Shown: positions 33,031 to 44,569, counted from the stretch's first letter. The stretch is DNA of 64,000 nt from Arion vulgaris (GCA_020796225.1 CM036755.1:12560494-12624493); one strand, 5' to 3'. Notes: generated from the sequence alone by a model not told the origin. A program made the numbers and translations.

Positions 33031-33103
33031 GGCGAACCTATTGCAAAAGTACCATTAGTATTATCCTCCCCCCCCCTGTCTCCCCACTTCCCATAAACCC
33101 TTA

Positions 33104-33535
33104 CTATGCAGAGAACTTGGTTACTTTAGTGAGCAAGTAAACTGTACCGATTGGTACATTGTCCCTTGCAAGGTCACCTAATTCGGACAGGTCACAATAG
33201 GGAGAGGCTCCGCCTCCACCGCTGTCATACTCAAACCATATATTACATCCTGAAGTCAGCTGCTCCGCCTCCACCGCTGTCATACTCAAACCATATATTA
33301 CATCCTGAAGTCAGCTGCTCCGCCTCCACCGCTGTCATACTCAAACCATATATTACATCCTGAAGTCAGCTGCTCCGCCTCCACCGCTGTCATACTCAAA
33401 CCATATATTACATCCTGAAGTCAGCTGCTCCGCCTCCACCGCTGTCATACTCAAACCATATATTACATCCTGAAGTCAGCTGCTCCGCCTCCACCGCTGT
33501 CATACTCAAACCATATATTACATCCTGAAGCCATC
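33104..33535 (-). repeat. 55-bp array derived from the R5 WIQDVTDG segment
   Basis: Six copies of a 55-bp unit. On the minus strand it reads QDVIYGLSMTAVEAEQLTS, the counterpart of QDVTDGLIMTAAEAGHL in R5 (31,296-31,345). The right end continues into a further stretch of R5-like tail (CATCTTCTTTTTGGCC, reverse of the GRPRRRW region). 55 is not a multiple of three, so translation drifts between copies. Confidence 0.85.
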
Positions 33536-33539
33536 TTCT

Positions 33540-34835
33540 TTTTGGCCTACCTTTTTTAATCTTTGTCCGGTTTGCCACCTCCATATTTGTCTTATCTAGA
33601 CTTTAAACTCTTTTTATGTGTCGCCAAAATTGGAATATTCACATGCTCCTGTTTTACATGCAATAAAGACAATAAGATCGAAAGTCAACGTATTCACGTT
33701 CTCAGCGCAAGATCCACAATCACAATAAGTGGTGAACTTGGTTGATAAAAACAAGATCCACAATCACAAAAAGTGGTGAACTTGGTTGATAAAAACGTGC
33801 GCAAAGAAGACTATTCAAAACACTTACAATTTTGTTGTAGATGGCAGCAACTAGCTTTCGATCCCTACGGTTTACAGCCGTACTAGTTTTACATAACTAT
33901 TGGTGATAACTAGTTCTACATAACTATTGGTGATATGTACATCTTATGCTGGTTTCTTATTATTTGCACTTTTTATGTTTGCGAAATCTACTCCCAGATG
34001 CAGGAGGGGGAAGGAGGTTATAAAAATTTTTTCAAGAATTATTTTATTAAAAAAAAATAATAATTACAATGCATACACTAAACGCAGTTTATCATCAAGA
34101 GCAATGTCTTTTGCAACATGTGGCCAAATTGTATAACAAAATGTTTGTTAGTTTTTTCTGTTAATTAAAAAAAAGACAACCACTCTGTGGCAGGGTCTCC
34201 CGTCTTTTAATTAAGTAAGCATGAGAGGTTGCACATATTCGCCATCAGGATCTGTAGCTAGAAACTAGGTTATTGTGACATTGAGACACGTTAGAGGTCG
34301 TATGGCGTCACTGTAAATGTAACCCGGAAGTTCAGTCGTCAACCTCCGTCAATTGTTTTAACCTTAGTTGGGTTCAATTCGTTATGGTTTTGCTCGTCTC
34401 TATGCGCAAAGTTGCCACCAATGTACTTTGCACTGTTGTGTCTCTCGTTGTTATATCTTTCCTGTCCTGTTACTTCTATATATACCGGTAACTCCTGTCA
34501 GGTGACTGAGACCAAACTATATCCGCTGAAGCAGTTTATTTAGAAAATTCAGTCATGTGGAAAATGTGTTGGATATGCCGTATGCACAACAAGACAGTTT
34601 ATGAAAACCTGCCCAAGTTTGCACTAAACGTCACTTGTCAGTCTCGACTTATATGAGTACGTCATTATTCATTCTTACAGAGGCGTGTTATCATAGACAC
34701 ATCTAATAAAAGGGTGCAACCACATTACTTATATGTATATATACATTCTATATTATAAAATAGAGTTTGTTAGTGTTTGTTTGTTTAAAGCATGAACAAC
34801 GTTCAAACGTTTTCAATTCTGTAATCATCAAATCG
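33540..34835. other. No gene seen; two short direct duplications
   Basis: At 33,708-33,795 a 44-bp segment (AAGATCCACAATCACAATAA) occurs twice, and at 33,890-33,935 TACATAACTATTGGTGATA occurs twice. Otherwise AT-rich DNA in which I recognise no gene or element. Confidence 0.5.
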
Positions 34836-34837
34836 GG

Positions 34838-34950
34838 TGTAAGATGTCATTGATGATCTTAGAATGTCTGCTGATGACACCGGTCAACTTGCACAGAACA
34901 GATAGTTTTTCAGGACTGCTGTCATGGGAGCCAAGTTCCGGAAGGGAAAT
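34838..34950 (+). pseudogene. R5b terminal fragment
   Basis: The frame VIDDLRMSADDTGQLAQNR, then FFRTAVMGAKFRKG, equals the last 40 codons of R5b (31,590-31,690). Confidence 0.65.
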
Positions 34951-34965
34951 CAGAGTCATTGATTT

Positions 34966-35157
34966 TTCTAGGCATCACTTATACGTTCAGTAGTTTTCCA
35001 TTGCGTTCTGAGCGGTGAGGTCTATTTTTACTGTTTTATAAAAATCCCACGGAAACTAATTTGCTTCCAAACTTGCCCCACTGTGGGATTTGAACCAGGT
35101 ACGCTTAGGTTTGAATCGAGCTCACTACCGCCTGAGCTACAGACACCCATATAAAGA
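34966..35157 (-). mobile_element. tRNA-derived SINE, family B
   Basis: On the minus strand it opens with a tRNA-like head: GTAGCTCAGGCGG (box A, 35,128-35,141) and GGTTCAAATCC (box B, 35,086-35,096). It continues through CAAGTTTGGAAGCAAATTAG to an end near AACGTATAAGTGATGC. A second copy is at 57,612-57,785 and a tail fragment at 61,843-61,900. The head could fold as a tRNA but the body and copy number mark it as a SINE, not a tRNA gene. Confidence 0.85.
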
Positions 35158-35295
35158 CGAATATAACACAACAAGGTCGACTCATCTGGCCCTGGAACCC
35201 AAATTAAAGCTCCCACCACTACGCTTAACGGCAAGAGTGAGACAACTAATTCCATCATGTCCACCTGGGAGAAGACAGTAGAAAATAGACAATAA
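35158..35295 (+). pseudogene. R6 terminal fragment
   Basis: The frame YNTTRSTHLALEPKLKLPPL, then RLTARVRQL and PPGRRQ, is nearly identical to the R6 end at 42,305-42,420. Confidence 0.7.
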
Positions 35296-35469
35296 ATATG
35301 TTTGAAAACGATTATATTAAAACATATCTCAACTCTTGTATACACATTTTCGGATAGTTCTAGTTGTTTAGCTTGAGCTATTAATAAAGTTACCACATAT
35401 TACCGTACACAACTGCAGCAGACGTCACACAGAAAGGCGACAGTTTATATCTGATTATTTGTATTAAAT

Positions 35470-35725
35470 CAGCGGTTCCCAAACTTTGCATTTCCGCAGA
35501 CCCCCTTTTTAAATACATTTTGCTGCCGCAGACCCCCACAAGTTTCGATATATAAAAATAGACAGGAATTAATTATCTGTGTGTTACAATATTAAACAAT
35601 GTTCTCAGACTGCGGGAAACTTTAAATGATCTTTTATTTTGTCCTGTCGGACATTTAGACTTCGAACTGGTCCGGATCCTTTGATTTTACATCGGAACTA
35701 GTTTACCCCAGTTTGGGAAACGTTG
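35470..35725. mobile_element. hAT-type MITE with 8-bp TSD
   Basis: A 256-bp non-coding element with terminal inverted repeats CAGCGGTTCCCAAACTTTG (left) and CAACGTTTCCCAAACTGGG (right, reversed), flanked by TATTAAAT at 35,462-35,469 and 35,726-35,733. An 8-bp duplication plus CAG-type ends points to hAT transposition. The interior repeats CGCAGACCCCC twice near the left end. It differs from the SPIN-like MITE at 14,716 and from the hAT at 57,925. Confidence 0.85.
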
Positions 35726-35974
35726 TATTAAATTAAAGTTAACACAATAACACTCACTATTTCTGACTTTACAAGAGCACCATGCACTGACAGCAGCAGA
35801 GTTAGATAAATGAAAGATCGATTGATCTTATTGATCTATTGGATTTCTATGTGCTGTAGTTGTGGTCTATTCACTTTCATTTCTATGAGAAATATAAACT
35901 AGATAACACATCGTTTAGACCTGTACATTATTGCAAGAATATTGTTATTGTAGTCCATGGTTTCAGGTAAACAT

Positions 35975-36140
35975 TGACAACTGTTTGTATGTATATGTTT
36001 GTCTGTATGTATCTGTGTATATGTCTGTGTATATATGTTTGCGTGTATCTTTCGTCTTTCTGTATATGTGTATCTGTCTGTATGTATCTGTCTGTGTGTA
36101 TCTGTATATGTGTATCTGTCTGTGTGTGTTGTTTCTTTCT
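35975..36140. repeat. Degenerate (TGTATCTGTCTG)n simple sequence
   Basis: GT-rich sequence of TGTATGTATC/TGTCTGTGTG words. The Cys/Tyr/Val-rich open frames across it are low-complexity artefacts. Confidence 0.8.
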
Positions 36141-36274
36141 TTCTTTCGTTGGCTTGAAGAGGATACATATTTATATATCCTTTATATATCTGTAACGTGT
36201 GTCTATTGTGTAAACCTCTCTTTCTTTTGTATTGCATACAAAGGCCTGTGACTGTTTTTTATACTGTTGTTTCA

Positions 36275-36400
36275 CAGGACCAGTGTGTTTGTCTCAGTAT
36301 GTCTTATTTAACACAGTCTTAAAGTGCATGTTCTGCATTCTGCCATGTTGTGTTTGTCTGTACACATGGATGTATGTTATTTCTTTGCTGGGATGTTTTA
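36275..36400 (-). pseudogene. Degenerate copy of the 63.7-kb non-LTR tail
   Basis: The stretch from CCAGTGTGTTTGTCTCAGTA to TGTACACATGGATGTATG aligns by eye with 63,770-63,865 over about 100 bp, including the spacing of the Cys codons. It is a second, more decayed copy of that terminal domain. Confidence 0.5.
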
Positions 36401-36409
36401 TTTGCTTTT

Positions 36410-36900
36410 ATGATGTGTAATACCTTACTTACTAAATGAAATTATAAAGTATTTGTGTGTTTTTATCTTTGTATTTTAGATGTACAAAGTAGAAAAAGTG
36501 TATGAAACGTTTCAGGATTTTATAATGAACTTTCATAGTTCATTGCGCGTAGAAATAGCACATCACCAATAGAATGTTCCACAATTAAAATTGAAATAAG
36601 ATTGCAACATATGAGCGAAATATAGGTTCCATATTTATTTTGTGAGTGTATACTTTTGTTTCATATTAGTATTTGGCAGCGGATTTTGTGTTTGGTGTCA
36701 ATTCTGAAGTCATGTTGACGACTTTTATGTTTCATTTTAGTTTTCTTGAGCGGGTATTTTGTTACATTCTAATTCTGTATAAACTTCTTTTTTGCCCATA
36801 TTAGCTTACTAGCATGTTCTTTGCTTCTTGTTACTTCGTTTGTTTGAATTTTATGTTTCAATGTAGTTTTCTTGAGCGGCTAATTTGTTATTAGTTTTAA
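36410..36900. other. No gene seen
   Basis: T-rich. TTTTCTTGAGCGG recurs twice (36,740 and 36,869) with flanking similarity, an old duplication. Confidence 0.45.
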
Positions 36901-36908
36901 TGTGGTAG

Positions 36909-37077
36909 TTTTTATATGTGTCAAAGAGTTTATATGTGTCCAAGAGTTTATATGTGTCCAAGAGTTTATATGTATCCAAGAGTTTATATGTGTCAAAGAG
37001 TTTATATGTGTCCAAGAGTTGATATGTGTCAAAGAGTTTATATGTGTCAAAGAGTTTATATGTGTCAAAGAGTTGAC
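36909..37077. repeat. 18-bp minisatellite
   Basis: Ten copies of TATATGTGTCAAAGAGTT / TATATGTGTCCAAGAGTT. Copies are open in several frames because 18 is a multiple of three. Confidence 0.93.
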
Positions 37078-37129
37078 ACTATTTATATTCTGTATGAGAA
37101 GACATATATTTTGTCACACGTGATCGAAA

Positions 37130-38215
37130 TATTGTTAGGTCGATCTCCGCTGAAATGACACGTCACCTGCCAAGAATATTGCACAAAGCACGAACTCCGT
37201 AGTTAAAAAAATAATCACATGGATCTTCGTAAGAAATGCAATCGGGAATATAGTTGCGTGGTTCTGATTCGAACAAACGACTTTCAGATTAGTTATTGGT
37301 TATTGGTTACTAAACTGACGTCATTGCACTCCGGGCAGGCCCATAGGTGCTCAGTCTCCCAACAGATATCGAAGAGTATGCATACTGATGGTTCCTGTGG
37401 CTCGCTGATTAAACACACCTCTCACTCTGCCTCTCAGGCATCCAGTTCGACTTGAACAACGGGTAACTCCAAACAGCTTAAATCGCTTGATCGATTCAAC
37501 ATCGATTTTAGTGTCCTCGTCCAACAGAGAGTCTAGAAGAGACCGAAGAATATCTTCCTTATCCATCTTCAACTCCCCAACAATCGATGCTGTTGATGCA
37601 AGCCTGTCCGCTCTCTCATTACCGTAAACACCCGCATGCCCAGGACAGCATATCCACGTAAGCCGCTGGAGGTTAGAAACTTCTATAGACGACATCCACT
37701 CATACCGAAACCTGCCCTTCTGGATCTTGTGAAGCATCGACTAAGAGTCAGATACAACTGCCCCAGTAAATGAAGTACCAGAAATCCAATGGAGGGCAGC
37801 AGTAACGGCCTCAACCTCCATCCTCATACTAGAAGTAGTTGTTCTGTATGCCCCACTTCGCTCTGCAACAACCCTACCATGTGCATTAGCCAAGAAATCC
37901 CAGCCGGATTTCTCACCACATTGAACCGACCCATCAGTATATACAACAACATCATCATCCCTTGCATTATCTTCTATCAGCTGCTTAATTGCGAGATTCT
38001 CCTTCATGTTACCCCAATCTCTACATTCTCTTCCAAGAGTAATGATAACGTTGAGATAGTTGGTCATGCTACCATCTGTTGGGATCCATTCTTCCCTTTG
38101 GTAGGGTCGCAAATGTAGTCACCTGGCCAATTGTTCTCTCAGCCTGGGCCATCCACAACATGCCACGCTTTCAGAACGCAAAGCAAATAACTCGACAGTT
38201 TCACAGCGAGACCTC
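37130..38215 (-). mobile_element. SINE A copy split by an R8 insertion
   Basis: The right-hand end of SINE A (minus strand) lies at 37,130-37,288: body from CACGTCACCTGCCAAGAATA to a box-B-like GGTTCTGATTCGAACAAACG. The tRNA-like head resumes at 38,176-38,215, aligning with 23,475-23,515. Between them is the R8 element. CTTTCAGA is present at 37,281-37,288 and 38,168-38,175, so the SINE was the target and is older than the R8 copy. Confidence 0.75.
37289..38167 (-). mobile_element. R8 non-LTR element: RNase H domain, 5'-truncated
   Basis: On the minus strand the first frame (37,741-38,112) holds DDVVVYTDGSVQCGEKSGW with the first RNase H Asp and RMEVEAVTAALHW with the Glu. After a stop the second frame (37,351-37,737) holds SMLHKIQ (the third Asp, in DSQSML, lies at the junction) and WICCPGHAGVYGNERADRLA with His and the fourth Asp. 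All four acidic positions are recognisable. It ends with TLRYLL..APMGLP and an AACCAAT-rich tail. Length about 880 bp; flanked by CTTTCAGA. Only stops at the junction and near the end separate it from an intact domain. Its closest relative in the window is 54,830-55,890. Confidence 0.85.
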
Positions 38216-38492
38216 CAGAAAACAAAAAGAAGCCGAGAAGGTAACAGAGGTTGGTGCTCTATAGAGTTAAGTCAGGGCAGAGATAAGGAGACAGCAAAGA
38301 ATACAATTATGTGGAAAACGACAGTTGCAGGCCCTATATTTCACTGGGAATAAACATATTAATAGACAATGATCACTGCAACCTATTAAATAACCAAATC
38401 AACGAATTACTTTTTGTAGACGACCAAAGTTTAATCTATGAAGATGAAGATCAGCTACAACATTACATGAATTCATTGCTAATAGCATGTAG

Positions 38493-41400
38493 GACGGCGG
38501 GAACTTATGTTCCCGGAAGGGTTACCCAAGCCGGAAAGGTCACTGAAGAGGGGGCAGACGAAGCATGGTCTCCTGGTCCTCCAGGTTGGGGGTTGGGCTT
38601 GGGACTAACGATCCTATCCTTTAAAAAAAACTTAAAGTTACGGAAACAACAACAAACATACAACCTATCTACGGGCATGAAGGGCTACCAGAGTCATTGA
38701 CTCACATGACTGGAAGTGGTGAAAGCCGAAAGGAAGCTACTTTCATGAGGACGGAAGTCCTGAATGCCAAAACCAAGACCAGAATTGGATGCTGGAATGT
38801 AAGAACAATGTACGAAACCGGAAAACTGTCACAAATAACAGCAGAAATGAGAAGATATAATCTACATATCCTAGGGGTTAGCGAGAGCAGATGGACAGGA
38901 AATGGAAGAAGTACCACTGCAACAGGTGAAACAGTCCTTTTTCTGGACGAGACGATGACCTACACCATGAAGGAGTAGCAGTAATCCTAAGAAAAGGCGT
39001 GGAAAAGTGTCTATTAGAATGGAAACTCATCAGCAGCCGCTTGATTAAGATCAGACTAAAGGGAAGCATACAAACATCACAATCCTACAATGCTATGCGC
39101 CAACTAATGATAGCGAAGATACAAAGAAAGACTCTTACTACGAAAACCTACAAGCAGAATTAGACAAGTCACCATCCCATGATGTTATCATTGTTATGGG
39201 AGATCTAAATGCGAAGGTCGGACAAGACAACACGCATAGTTATAGAACTATGGGAAAATATGGATGTGGTATGATGAACGAAAATGGGGAACGTTTAGTA
39301 AACTTCTGCAGCATGAACAATCTCGTTATAGGAGGAACCCTATTTCAACATTTAGATATCCACAAATTAACATGGTATTCCCTAATGGCAGAGATAAAAA
39401 CCAAATAGACCATATAATGATCAATGGACCCTGGAGACGCTCGCTGCTAGATGTTGTAGTCAAGAGAGGTGCAGATGTTGGTAGCGACCACCACCTAGTC
39501 ACAGCTTATGTCAAACTTAAACTAAGAAAAACAGGACAACAGAAAAACTTCCAAAAGAGGCTCGATGTGGATAGACTAAAAGACACGGAAGTAAGGGATA
39601 AGTTTATAATGCAGATAAAGAACAGATTCCAATCCCTAGAAAGTAATGAAACTACGGATGAAACTGACAACATAGATAGAACATGGGACAACATAGCATC
39701 TATATATAGCAAGAGCAGTGAAACATGTCTAGGGTACCGCACAAAGAAAAGAAAAGAATGGATAACACCAACAACATGGAAAATAATAGACAGCCGAAGA
39801 ATATTAAAAAGAAATTGTTAGAAGCAAAGTCCGAAAGACTGAAAGCAAGATACCAAGAACAGTACAAAAGCGCAAGTAAAGAAATCAAACGGGCTGTGAG
39901 AGCCGACAAAAGAATGTATGTTGAAGACCTGGCAGTGCAGGCAGAAGAAGCAGCAAAAAGTGTGATCAGGGACAGTGTACAAAATTACAAAGCTAATAAG
40001 CGGGAAACATTACAGAAGATCAAATACTCTCATAAAGGATAAGAATGGAATACTATTGACAACGGAAAAGGAACAAGAAATACGATGGACAGAGCATTTT
40101 AAAGAATTGCTAAATAGACCACCGCCAACGGTAGTAGCAGACATACCAGAACCAACAGAGGAATTAGAAATTGGCATTGAAACACCCAGCCGGGATGAGA
40201 TCATTACAGCAATTAAATCTCTTAAGAATAACAAGGCACCAGGGAATGATAACTTAAACGCAGAACTATTCAAAATAGACCCAGAACTTGCAGCTAATAT
40301 ATTGCAACCCTTGTTTACTACTATATGGAATACCCAAATAATACCTGATGCATGGAACAGAGGAGTCATCATCAAGATCCTCAAAATGGGCTCCCTTGCC
40401 GATTGTAATAACTGGCGTGGAATAACACTGCTTTCTGTCCCAAGTAAAATCTTAAGCAAAATCATCGTACAACGTATTACTGATGCTGTGGATAAGAAAC
40501 TGAGAAAGGAACAAGCAGGATTTCGCAGAGGACGGAGCTGTATAGGCCAAATATTTGCTCTTAGAAATATCATAGAGCAGTGCACAGAATGGCAAAGCAA
40601 ACTCTATATCAACTTTGTAGATTTTGAAAAGCTTTTGATAGCATACACCGCGAAAGTCTATGGCGTATCTTAAGATGGTATGGAATCCCACTGTGTTTTA
40701 TAAATATTATAAAAAGCTGCTACAGCAAATTGTTGAAACTTCAGAACTAAAGTTTGAAGTAAAAACAGGCGTGCGACAAGGATGTGTTATGTCAGCCCTA
40801 TTATTCAACACTGTCATAGATTGGGTGATGCGTAAAACAACGGAAGTTAAGGCAAGAGGTATTAGATGGACGCTCACATCCACTCTGGAAGACCTAGATT
40901 TTGCAGATGACATCGCACTCCTATCTCATACACATAGAGATATCCAGGAAAAGACCTGCCGCCTTAACCAATATAGTGAGATGGTTGGGCTGAAAATAAA
41001 TCAGAAGAAAACTGAAGTAATGACTCTGAACATAGCAACCCCAGCACCAGTCAAACTAGAAGGTAAAACCCTCCGAGATACAACCGCTTTCACATACTTT
41101 GGAAGTGTTATTAGCAATGAAGGAGGCGCTGGATCTGACATTAAAACAGACTGAGTAAGGCACGAAGTGCATTCATGACCCTTCAGACCGCCTGGAAATC
41201 TGCCCAATACAGCATCAGAACCAAGACTAGTATCTATAACAGCTGTGTGCTGTCAACATTGCTGTACGGATCGGAATGCTGGAGAATGACAGAACAGGAT
41301 ATGTCCAGACTCTCCGCCTTTCATACAACTTGTCTGCGAAAAATCTTACGCGTGTACTGGCCGACTACTATCTCGAATCAAGAATTGCTTGCACGATGCC

Positions 41401-41689
41401 AACAAGAGAATATGGGCACTATCATCCGAAGACGACGCTGGAGATGGATTGGACATGTGATGCGCATGGAGACTGGCTCCGACACGAAAACTGCACTGAG
41501 ATGGACTCAGAGGGTAGGCGAAAGCGTGGAAGACCCAAGACGACCTGGAGGAGAACGATAGAGCAAGAGCTGAAGGAAATGAATCATAGCTGGAACACAA
41601 TACAGAGGAAGGCCATGAACAGGGAAGAATGGTGTACGTTTGTTGCTGCCCTAAACGCCAAGGGCGTAACAGGCTAAAGAGAGAGAGAG
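38493..41689 (+). mobile_element. R1: full-length RTE-like non-LTR retrotransposon with 9-bp TSD
   Basis: A 3,197-bp element flanked by AGCATGTAG at 38,484-38,492 and 41,690-41,698 and inserted into R6. It starts GACGGCGGGAAC, has about 200 bp of 5' leader, a single broken ORF for an apurinic-like endonuclease and reverse transcriptase, almost no 3' UTR, and a terminal (GA)n run (41,679-41,690). Length, single ORF, short 3' end and simple-repeat tail are all characteristic of the RTE clade. It is the only copy in the window with its 5' end, hence the reference for this lineage. Confidence 0.9.
38697..41677 (+). pseudogene. R1 ORF: endonuclease-reverse transcriptase (broken)
   Basis: The frames join in order. 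Endonuclease: RIGCWNVRTMYETGKLSQIT with Asn, SESRW with Glu (38,775-38,895), VMGDLNAKVG-like block (39,196-39,225), and GSDHHLVTAYVKL at 39,480-39,520. RT: a linker rich in Lys/Glu (39,600-40,040), LKNNKAPGNDNLNAELFK, WNRGVIIKILKMG, NNWRGITLLSVPSKILSKII, EQAGFRRGRSC, INFVDFEK, KTGVRQGCVMSALLFNTVI, the active site DFADDIALL (FADD at 40,900-40,911), LKINQKKTEVM and FTYFGSVIS. The tail has LLYGSECWRMTEQDM, RRRRWRWIGHVMRME and GVTG-stop. At least six frameshifts or stops (near 38,940, 39,400, 39,800, 40,040, 40,660, 41,155) disable it. Proteins of this type are about 1,000 residues, which fits. It acts in target-primed reverse transcription. Confidence 0.88.
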
Positions 41690-42424
41690 AGCATGTAGAA
41701 AGTACAACATGAAAATAAACAAACAAAAGACCGATACTATGAAAATCAGCAGAACACCAAGCCAACCAAACATACAAATAGACAACACCAGAGTAAAACA
41801 AGTTTCTGAATTCAAATATTTAGGCAGCATTTTCACACACGACGGAAAACTCGATAGAGAAATAGAGACAAGGTGTCAAAAGCAAATGCAATGGTCCCCA
41901 GCTGGCACCATTACTACAACACCCAAAGATCAAGATGGAAGTGAAAAGACAGATGATAAAAAGTATTTTCCTACCAACACTTTGTTACCAGTGCCAAACT
42001 TGGTCTCTTACAGCAACACATCACAGAAAGCTCACCATGTGTGAAATGAAATGCTTGAGGAAGGCAGGGGAGTCACCAGGAAAGACAGACTACGAAATGA
42101 TGACATCAGAAGCAGAGTGGGCATAACTTCATGCACCGAATACATCGAAAGACAACAAATGCAGTTGTTTGGACATTTAATGAGAATGAAATACAATCAA
42201 CCACCAATAACAGCATACAATAAAAAGATATCGGGTACTAAAGCTAAGGGAAGACCAAGAAAAAGATGGATAGACAATAAAAAAACCACACTACATAAAC
42301 ACGGATATAACACAACAAGGGCGACTCATCTGGCACTAGAACGCAAATTAAAGCTTCCACCTATACGCTTAACGGCAAGAGTGGACAGCCAACTACATCT
42401 TCCACCTGGGAATAGACAATAGAC

Positions 42425-42724
42425 ATATGTTGTAGCAGTAGCAGTAAAAGAGTGAAGACGAGAGAGAGATAGAGACCAAACATAAGTTATCAATAAATTG
42501 CAAAAAATGAAATTATTACCAGGAAACAGTGATAGACTAGATAGCTAGATGTGACAGAGAGTTTGTTGCTATCATTCAAAGATATTAATAGATTTAAAAG
42601 TTAACTGTTGCTTAGATAAATATCTCGCTAGTTGAAGTACTACCATTAACCACTGAAGTGACTTGCAAATATCTGTCAATCACAAAACAAATAACTTTAG
42701 TAGCTTATCACGTAGAGCACTTTT
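42425..42724. other. No gene seen
   Basis: AT-rich spacer between the R6 end and a minisatellite. Confidence 0.45.
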
Positions 42725-43252
42725 TTTATCTTAATACTAAACTGAAGTTGTTATCTTAATACTAAACTAAAGTTGTTATCTTAATACTAAACTAAAGTTG
42801 TTATCTTAATACTAAACTAAAGTTTTTATCTAAATACTAAACTAAAGTTGTTATCTTAATACTAAACTAAAGTTGTTATCTTAATACTAAACTAAAGTTT
42901 TTATCTTAATACTAAACTAAAGTTGTTATCTTAATACTAAACTAAAGTTTTTATCTTAATACTAAACTAAAGTTGTTATCTTAATACTAAACTAAAGTTG
43001 TTATCTTAATACTAAACTAAAGTTTTTATCTAAATACTAAACTAAAGTTGTTATCTTAATACTAAACTAAAGTTGTTATCTTAATACTAAACTAAAGTTT
43101 TTATCTTAATACTAAACTAAAGTTGTTATCTTAATACTAAACTAAAGTTTTTATCTTAATACTAAACTAAAGTTGTTATCTTAATACTAAACTAAAGTTG
43201 TTATCTTAATACTAAACTAAAGTTGTTATCTTAATACTAAACTAAAGTTGTT
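42725..43252. repeat. 25-bp minisatellite
   Basis: About 21 copies of a unit GTTGTTATCTTAATACTAAA plus CTAAA. The variants GTTTTTATC and TCTAAATAC occur in a repeating order, suggesting multi-monomer duplications. Confidence 0.95.
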
Positions 43253-43289
43253 ATCCTAGATATAGATAGTTGTATATAACTATATTCTC

Positions 43290-43510
43290 AAGTAGTAGAA
43301 TGTCCAATGCGGAACTTTGCTTTCATCACAGCCAGCATGAAAAACTCTGTGGCTCTAGCAAGTTCTCCTGCCTCCACCAGCATCTTCAAGATTTCTTTGA
43401 TCTCTTGCTGTCACTTTCGTCTTGGTCGTCCCTGCCTAGTACTACAGGAACCATCTCTTACATTACCGTTCTCTCGAAACCACTGTGACGTTTAACGTGA
43501 CCAAAGCTAG
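43290..43510 (-). pseudogene. R5-like RT C-terminal fragment
   Basis: The minus strand gives VKRHSGFERTV, a GRRRPRRKW-type block, QQEIKEILKMLVEAGELARA and FRIGHST before the end. It is a relative of R5/R5b (compare RPRRRW and AEAGHLA) but a distinct sublineage. Confidence 0.65.
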
Positions 43511-43590
43511 TATCTATATATATATATATATATGTGTGTGTGTATAATCTTTACTATAGTAGCTATGTATATATATATATAATCGTTACT
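43505..43590. repeat. (TA)n and (TG)n microsatellites
   Basis: Two TA tracts separated by TGTGTGTGTG and a short unique segment. Confidence 0.9.
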
Positions 43591-43611
43591 AACAGCTTGG
43601 CATGAAACTTA

Positions 43612-44360
43612 CGTGTAGAGTTTCTTGCTAATGTAACAGCTCTCATGTCAACAGCTTACATGTAGAGTTTCTTGCTAATGTAACAGCTCTCATGTCAACA
43701 ACTTACGTGTAGAGTTTCTTGCTAATGTAACAGCTCTCATGTCAACAACTTACATGTAGAGTTTCTTGCTAATGTAACAGCTCTCATGTCAACAGCTTAC
43801 ATGTAGAGTTTCTTGCTAATGTAACAGCTCTCATGTCAACAACTTACATGTAGAGTTTCTTGCTAATGTAACAGCTCTCATGTCAACAACTTACATGTAG
43901 AGTTTCTTTCTAATGTAACAGCTCTCATGTCAACAACTTACATGTAGAGTTTCTTTCTAATGTAACAGCTCTCATGTCAACAACTTACATGTAGAGTTTC
44001 TTGCTAATGTAACAGCTCTCATGTCAACAACTTACATGTAGAGTTTCTTTCTAATGTAACAGCTCTCATGTCAACAACTTACATGTAGAGTTTCTTGCTA
44101 ATGTAACAGCTCTCATGTCAACAACTTACATGTAGAGTTTCTTTCTAATGTAACATCTCTCATGTCAACAACTTACATGTAGAGTTTCTTGCTAATGTAA
44201 CAGCTCTCATGTCAACAACTTACATGTAGAGTTTCTTTCTAATGTAACAGCTCTCATGTCAACAACTTACATGTAGAGTTTCTTTCTAATGTAACAGCTC
44301 TCATGTCAACAACTTACATGTAGAATTTCTTGCTAATGTAACAGCTCTCATGTCAACAGA
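43612..44360. repeat. 47-bp array
   Basis: Sixteen copies of a unit containing GTAACAGCTCTCATGTCAAC and ACATGTAGAGTTTCTT. The TTGCTAATG and TTTCTAATG variants alternate irregularly. No mobile-element source recognised. Confidence 0.95.
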
Positions 44361-44569
44361 TCTACAAATGGATACCAAAGAAACATTGGAAGTAAAGAGA
44401 TGACCGAAGTGATGTTGAACACATTACACATTGTGTGCGGTAGAAAATATACAGTACTAACACCGTATTCATCAATATACCCCATGGTATGAAAACTGGT
44501 TCCAATATCTACATTGCATATTACATTATCTTTTCAATATATAAGAGTATATATAAATCAGGGTCGCAA
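44361..44569. other. No gene seen
   Basis: Short unique spacer between two arrays. Confidence 0.4.

Larger units (their letters stand above)
38290..42424 (+). pseudogene. R6 non-LTR RT relic, split by the full-length R1 element
   Basis: The left part (38,290-38,492) reads INELLFVDDQSLIYEDEDQL, an RT active-site block with FVDD in the xxDD position, and ends in a Cys-Arg at the insertion point. The right part (41,699-42,424) continues KYNMKINKQKTDTMKISRTP, EFKYLGSIFTHDGKLDREIE, a KDRLRNDDIRSRVGITSCTE stretch, GRPRKRWIDN and RLTARVDSQLHLPPGNRQ before the stop. The join with one copy of AGCATGTAG restores reading across the site. Several frameshifts are present, notably near 41,890 and 42,050. 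Confidence 0.85.

Noticed and set aside
35080..35157. tRNA gene candidate with good box A and box B
   Set aside because: The sequence is the head of SINE family B, with a conserved body and further copies; a functional tRNA fold was not evident.
35931..36251. 106-codon Cys/Tyr/Val-rich frame
   Set aside because: It is translation of degenerate TGTATCTGTCTG simple sequence.
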